Position numbers and translations under genes: made by a program. A stretch of DNA of 64,000 nucleotides from Lentisphaeria bacterium (lineage in GTDB: Bacteria > Verrucomicrobiota > Lentisphaeria > Victivallales > Victivallaceae). Positions 60,328-64,000 of this stretch are shown here, in pieces. The notes under the pieces were generated by a model, which saw nothing but the letters and a program-made list of their open reading frames with translations, searched no databases and had not been told where the DNA came from. Every line of letters begins with the position of its first letter. Position 1 is the first letter of the stretch. The stretch lies in contig JAFSTC010000093.1 in NCBI GenBank assembly GCA_017450705.1, positions 21,072 through 85,071 on the forward strand, written 5' to 3'.

Positions 60328-61353
60328 ATGAGCCGTCTCTTCATCACGGCCTGGGGCGACCTCCCCCGGGGCGGCATCTACACTTTCGACGTCAAGGACT
60401 CGGGCGAACCCATCCAGACCGCCTTCACCCCCTTTTATCACGCGGGCTACATCGCCTGGAGTCCCGACAGAAAATTCATGTACGTCACCGGGAGCCTCGA
60501 AAATTCCGACGGCGTCGGCGCCTTTGCCGTGACGCCCGAAGGCAAGTGCCTTCCCCTCAATGTCCAGTCCTCCGGCGGCCTCTCCTGCTGTCACCTCTGC
60601 GTCTCCCCCGACGGGAAACGCGTCTACGCCGCCAACTACCGCACGGGGAACTTCGCCGAATTCCCCGTCCTCGCCGACGGCTCCCTCGCCCCCGCCTCCC
60701 GCATCGTCGCCCACACGGGCAAGGGCCCCAACCACGACCGCCAGGCCGGGCCCCACGTCCACTTCTGCACCTTTTCCCCCGAAGGGAAATACCTCCTCGT
60801 CATCGATCTGGGCATCGACGCCGTCATGGCCTATCCCTATGACCCCGGCAAGGGGATCGACACCGAACACGCCGTGAAAAATACCGTCACCCCCGGCTCC
60901 GGTCCCCGCCACCTCGTCTTCGACGCCTCCGGCAAAAACGCCTACGTCATCACCGAACTGGGCAACACCATCCAGCATCTGCGCTGTCACGACGGCCGTT
61001 TCGAACTTCTCGAAGAGATCTCCACCCTGCCCCGCGGCGCAAGCGGCCCGAGCAAAGCCTCCGCCATCCGCCTCTCGCGGGACGGGAAATTCCTCCTCGC
61101 CTCCAACCGCGGATTCGACGATATCGCCGTCTTCGAGATCGACGGAAACGGCTCCCCCCGCCCCGTCTTCCATACCCTCTCAGGCGGCTCCAGCCCCCGC
61201 GACGTCAACTTCTTTGCGGATGACCGCTTCGTCGCCGCCGGCAACGAAGCCTCCGACTCCGTCTTCTTCTTCGACTTCGACCCCTCCACCGGATCCCTCA
61301 CTCCCAACGGCTTCCGTCTGGATCTTCCCCGGCCATTGTGCTTCTCTTTTTAA
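60328..61353 (+). CDS. lactonase family protein (6-phosphogluconolactonase-like, YbhE type)
   Basis: A 341-residue seven-bladed propeller of the YbhE/Pgl lactonase family. Blocks include V-S-P-D-G-K-R-V-Y-A-A-N-Y, G-P-H-V-H-F and G-P-R-H-L-V-F. The reaction is likely hydrolysis of 6-phosphogluconolactone in the pentose phosphate pathway, though other lactones are possible. ATG 60328 has GAGAGG upstream. Followed by a hairpin terminator. Confidence 0.85.
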   Translation: MSRLFITAWGDLPRGGIYTFDVKDSGEPIQTAFTPFYHAGYIAWSPDRKFMYVTGSLENSDGVGAFAVTPEGKCLPLNVQSSGGLSCCHLCVSPDGKRVYAANYRTGNFAEFPVLADGSLAPASRIVAHTGKGPNHDRQAGPHVHFCTFSPEGKYLLVIDLGIDAVMAYPYDPGKGIDTEHAVKNTVTPGSGPRHLVFDASGKNAYVITELGNTIQHLRCHDGRFELLEEISTLPRGASGPSKASAIRLSRDGKFLLASNRGFDDIAVFEIDGNGSPRPVFHTLSGGSSPRDVNFFADDRFVAAGNEASDSVFFFDFDPSTGSLTPNGFRLDLPRPLCFSF

Positions 61354-61368
61354 ATAAAGCCGTGGGAA

Positions 61369-61424
61369 CCGGGGGAAGGAAAAACTTCTTTTCCACGTGA
61401 AAAGAAGTCTTTTTCTTCCCCCGG
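61369..61424 (+). terminator. long hairpin terminator after the lactonase gene
   Basis: The core is a 10-bp stem ACTTCTTTTC (61384-61393) with GAAAAGAAGT (61399-61408) and a 5-nt loop, followed by CTTTTTCTT. Outside it, CCGGGGGAAGGAAAA (61369-61383) pairs with TTTTTCTTCCCCCGG (61410-61424) with one bulged base, so each arm is about 25 nt. Confidence 0.75.
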
Positions 61425-61471
61425 GCCCCCCATCTTTTTTCAAGAAAAGCGCAGTGTTTTGAGGGAGACGG
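61415..61471 (-). repeat. dispersed 3'-end repeat, copy B
   Basis: Read on the minus strand this 57-nt segment runs CCGTCTCCC, TCAAAACAC, GCGCTTTT, CTTGAAAA, GATGGGGGG to CCCGGGGGAAG. It is nearly identical to copy A (54597-54651). Its outer part overlaps the terminator arm of the lactonase gene. Confidence 0.75.
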
Positions 61472-61531
61472 TCAAGGCCGCGGGGCGACGATCCCGCCGC
61501 AGCGGGTTGATATGCCGCGGAGGCGGCCTGT

Positions 61532-63415
61532 TCAGTAGGGCAATTCTCGACCGGTGAGATCGAACACCTTCAGATCGCCCGGCTCCATGCGGAAGCGCAA
61601 CGGGGACTTGACCCCGTCTATCCGAAGCACCACGTCGCGAGCGGCCCCGCCGTCATTGAACACGGTGAGATATTCCCTGCCGAAACGCTCGACCAGGACA
61701 TCCGGGAAATTGCTCCTGGCTCCCGTTTCCGGCTCCCAGCCGGCGAGGGAGAGCTTCGCGGCAAGCGGCGTGTAGCGCCGGAACAGTTTCCGGTCACGGT
61801 CGTAAAGCGCCTTCTGCCGGAAATAATTCACGCCCCTGTCGTTGAATACATTGGCGACGTTTCCGAATGCGGCGTTCCTGCGGAGAAAAAACGCCAGTTC
61901 CTTCTGCGTGAATTTTTTCATGTCCGTGTTGAGATGCGGGGAGTGGAGCCTGCCCTTGGCCAAAACGCGGAGGAAGATCAGCTCCTCCTTGTCCTGAACT
62001 TTCCACTTTCCGCCCCGCTTCCAGTCGGTCTCGCTGTTGAACGTATCGAAGTAAACGGCAAGCAGGGGATTGCGCACGTTGTTCGCTCCGGCGATACGGC
62101 CTTTGGCGCGGATCCTCTCCGTGGTCCGGGCGGCGTACTCCGCCTGCATCAGGATCAGCGAAACCGCGGCTTTCCCCGTGACGGAATCGAACACGGCGGG
62201 AAACTTCGCCGCCGCGAGATTCCGGCGGTTGAAATCCAGCGGATCGCGCATGTAACCGCCCATGGAGTCGTAGAGTTCCCCGGCAAAGTCCCGCCCGGTT
62301 TCATCGTCGTAACTGTTGATCTTTTCGTCACCGATCAGATAATGATGCGTGAAACGGGCGGGAGCGCCCCCGCCCGGCAGGGTGGAACAGCTCCACACGC
62401 AGCCGTCGTTCCAAGTCTGACGGGAGAAGGACAGCATCATCCTGCCGTCAGCCGTCAGAAGAGGCGCCTGGAGAATCGCCTGTGCCCGGGGATGTCCCTC
62501 GGCCGCCAGTTCCCGAAGCTGAGCCTCGGCCGCCTCCCGGGTGCGGGGAGAATTCTTTTTCATGGGCATCCACCAGTTTCCCGGTTCGTGATAACGCAGC
62601 GTCAGGATACCCCGGGCCTTGTCGGACTCCAGCTCACGGAGGATCCGTTTCCGATGGGGCCAGTGCATGCGGCGGGTCTTTTCGTCCCAGACGGGCTCAT
62701 AAAAGGTATCCCGCAGAGCGATATGGAAATCCTCGGGCTTTTCCACGCCCGAAACTGCGGCGAAGGCCACAAACATGCCGTGCTTTTTCAGCCGGTTCAC
62801 CGCAAAGTCGGGGAAGAGCCGGTAATAACGGGCGAGAGCCGAACGGAATCCCCAGGCATTTTCGAAGGAAAAATGGACAAAACGGAAAGTGACTTCCTTT
62901 TGCTCAGGCACAGCGGCAAAATCGAAATGGATGTTGAAACGCTCAAGCTCCGCATCGTACTCGATCCGGAATTTCACGGGCATGCGGCAGTCGATTCCGA
63001 ACCCGATCCCCTTCCCTCCCCGGGCGACCGCCCCCACGGGATAGCGGGAAAAACACCCCTCTGCATTGCCCGTGACATTGTCGGGAAAATACTCGGCGTA
63101 AATGCGCTGCGCCCGGACCTTCTCGGTGACGTAGGGCGTTTTCAGGAACAGCGCATCCTGCCGGGCAAACGGAACGCCCGCCGTGAAAATCAGACTGCGG
63201 TCGCGTTCGACTTCACATCTCACCTTGACGGTATAAAAATCCGCATTCTCCCCCTTTTCCCGGGTACAGCGCCAGGAAATGCCGTCGACGCCCTCCGGCG
63301 AGGAAGCGTCAAGCCGCCGGAAGGTCACCCCGTCCATGATCCCCATCCGGGGGATCTCGAGCGCGGCAACACCCCATGCGGAACAAAGAATCAGACTCAG
63401 AAAAAACGGTTTCAT
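61532..63415 (-). CDS. exported barrel protein, putative glycoside hydrolase
   Basis: A 627-residue protein with a signal peptide (cleavage near G-V-A-A, 15-18). A beta-rich N-terminal half (about 20-215) resembles the first part of the DUF6259-type proteins in this window (R-F-V-H-F-S-F-E-N-A-W). A barrel-like part follows (about 220-540; W-N-D-G-C-V-W-S, A-V-Y-F-D-T-F-N-S-E), and a short beta domain ends it. No established family is claimed. The ATG has AGGGGG upstream. It lies 22 nt after the truncated discoidin-like gene. Confidence 0.65.
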   Translation of the reverse strand: MKPFFLSLILCSAWGVAALEIPRMGIMDGVTFRRLDASSPEGVDGISWRCTREKGENADFYTVKVRCEVERDRSLIFTAGVPFARQDALFLKTPYVTEKVRAQRIYAEYFPDNVTGNAEGCFSRYPVGAVARGGKGIGFGIDCRMPVKFRIEYDAELERFNIHFDFAAVPEQKEVTFRFVHFSFENAWGFRSALARYYRLFPDFAVNRLKKHGMFVAFAAVSGVEKPEDFHIALRDTFYEPVWDEKTRRMHWPHRKRILRELESDKARGILTLRYHEPGNWWMPMKKNSPRTREAAEAQLRELAAEGHPRAQAILQAPLLTADGRMMLSFSRQTWNDGCVWSCSTLPGGGAPARFTHHYLIGDEKINSYDDETGRDFAGELYDSMGGYMRDPLDFNRRNLAAAKFPAVFDSVTGKAAVSLILMQAEYAARTTERIRAKGRIAGANNVRNPLLAVYFDTFNSETDWKRGGKWKVQDKEELIFLRVLAKGRLHSPHLNTDMKKFTQKELAFFLRRNAAFGNVANVFNDRGVNYFRQKALYDRDRKLFRRYTPLAAKLSLAGWEPETGARSNFPDVLVERFGREYLTVFNDGGAARDVVLRIDGVKSPLRFRMEPGDLKVFDLTGRELPY

Positions 63416-63437
63416 GAAAATCCCCCTGTCTTCAGAT

Positions 63438-63905
63438 TCAGTAGATCTCGACTTCCCGCAGCCAAAGCGTGCCGGATCTTTCCCGCTCCAGCAGGCGGAC
63501 GCCGCAAGTTTCCGTCCCGGGCGGCAGCATCAGCCGGCTCTTGTCTCTTTTCCCCGGCTTGCGCCGCTGCTGGACGACGGCCCCCGTCTCGCTGCCGTTC
63601 TCCGGCAATCCCTCGCCGCCTTTTTCGGGAAAGGTCACGGGAACATCCGTCCAGCGGCCCTGCGTATCCATAATCTGAAGCGCTGGTTCTTTTGCAGGGG
63701 AATCCCACCAGACGATCACCTGACCGACCTTGCGCGGTCTCCCGAAGCGGAAGGCGACCCAGCGGGGCAGCGGGGTCGGAGCCGCGGCAAAGGATTCGTA
63801 ACTCCAAAACATCCGCCGTGCCGTCTGGCCATCAGTCAGAGGATAGATTTTGTACTGGGGATTGTGTTTGTCAAGTTCTGCAAAATAAAAAGTCAGATAT
63901 TTTAG
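63438..63905 (-). pseudogene. C-terminal fragment of a discoidin-like (F5/8 type C) protein
   Basis: The minus frame is open from 63905 to the stop at 63438 (155 residues), but an in-frame TAA at 63908-63906 blocks extension and no credible start is found at the boundary. The reading begins L-K-Y-L-T-F-Y-F-A-E-L and passes Y-P-L-T-D-G-Q-T-A-R-R, which looks like the interior of a sugar-binding beta-sandwich domain. The only ATG (63812) would cut this domain. The gene is therefore probably truncated by the sequence at 63909-64000. It is followed by the 61532-63415 gene in the same direction. Confidence 0.55.
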
Positions 63906-63908
63906 TTA

Positions 63909-64000
63909 CTCTCTCCGATTGCCGGGGCGGCTCGACGGGGTTACTCACAGTCGGCGCCCCGCCTCCGACGAGTTGGAGGACCCATTCTCGCCGGGGCGCC
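63909..64000. other. GC-rich palindromic sequence of unknown origin at the window edge
   Basis: GGCGCCCCG (63953-63961) pairs with CGGGGCGCC (63992-64000), enclosing a second hairpin CCTCC (63962-63966) with GGAGG (63975-63979). GCCGGGGCG also occurs twice as a direct repeat (63921-63929 and 63990-63998). No coding frame is recognised. It could be the end of an inserted element or structured RNA running off the window. Confidence 0.4.

Noticed and set aside
63279..63905. 208-codon plus-strand frame near the window end
   Set aside because: It lies opposite the discoidin-like remnant and the exported barrel gene, and its translation shows no family feature.
63953..64000. Possible tRNA because of the nested stems at the window edge
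   Set aside because: No T-loop consensus, no anticodon arm of proper length and no CCA-compatible end could be found on either strand.
1..64000. CRISPR array or complete insertion sequence
   Set aside because: No regularly spaced direct repeats and no transposase-like protein were seen on either strand.

Overview
The window looks like the chromosome of a GC-rich member of the Lentisphaerota (Victivallis-like). This is an inference from gene content, not from a marker gene. The basis is: three pseudopilins of the [16 protein letters not shown] type with a C-terminal H-X9-DG motif, several large barrel proteins of the DUF4838 and DUF6259 kinds, a V-type ATPase operon with a DUF2764 gene, and dense sugar-acting operons without SusC/SusD. 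No tRNA, rRNA, CRISPR array or complete transposon was seen.

Region 1 (1-6001, + strand) is a compact housekeeping run: DUF1015 protein (5' end cut by the window), tsaD, phosphoglycolate phosphatase, CCA-adding enzyme, a Gfo/Idh/MocA oxidoreductase and radC. Region 2 (6015-15436, - strand) is an 11-gene operon read from 15436 downwards. It holds V-ATPase E, DUF2764, A, B and D, then a GNAT acetyltransferase, a 53-residue ORF, a MurB-Ddl fusion with a membrane tail, a thioredoxin-fold protein without cysteines, a small exported protein and a DciA-like DUF721 protein. The membrane subunits I and K of the V-ATPase are absent.

Region 3 (15654-17612) has a decayed glycerol-3-phosphate dehydrogenase-like pseudogene that kept its promoter, araD with every E. 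coli catalytic position conserved, and a convergent AraC regulator. Region 4 (17799-41790, + strand) is a long glycan-degradation locus: a cytoplasmic beta-propeller protein, GH2, exported unknown, pseudopilin, LamG-DUF6259, DUF4838, M28-like protein, exported clan-A-like barrel, second pseudopilin, second DUF4838, GH31 and a GH20/GH67-like barrel. Region 5 (41867-44926, +) is DUF4886, sirtuin and MATE. Region 6 (44907-54357, -) is a second glycan operon headed by a GntR/LacI-type regulator: GH130, cupin, GH4, pseudopilin, a giant exported protein with an SGNH domain whose blocks are in circularly permuted order fused to DUF6259, and an FAD oxidoreductase.

Region 7 (54681-61353) carries a CobS-like membrane protein, an acyltransferase, a lipoprotein-type Na/Pi cotransporter with Ig-like and PhoU domains, both subunits of class I fumarase and a lactonase. 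A palindromic repeat follows the last gene at each end of this block. Region 8 (61532-63905, -) is another exported barrel protein preceded by a truncated discoidin-like gene, beside GC-rich palindromes that run off the window.

Two observations stand out. First, a repeated gene pair occurs three times: a pseudopilin lies 17-23 nt upstream of a large exported carbohydrate-acting protein. Second, the SGNH esterase domain of the 46238-49648 gene is circularly permuted, with the catalytic-serine block after the Asp-His block. The glycan loci have secreted and cytoplasmic enzymes but no recognisable sugar transporter.
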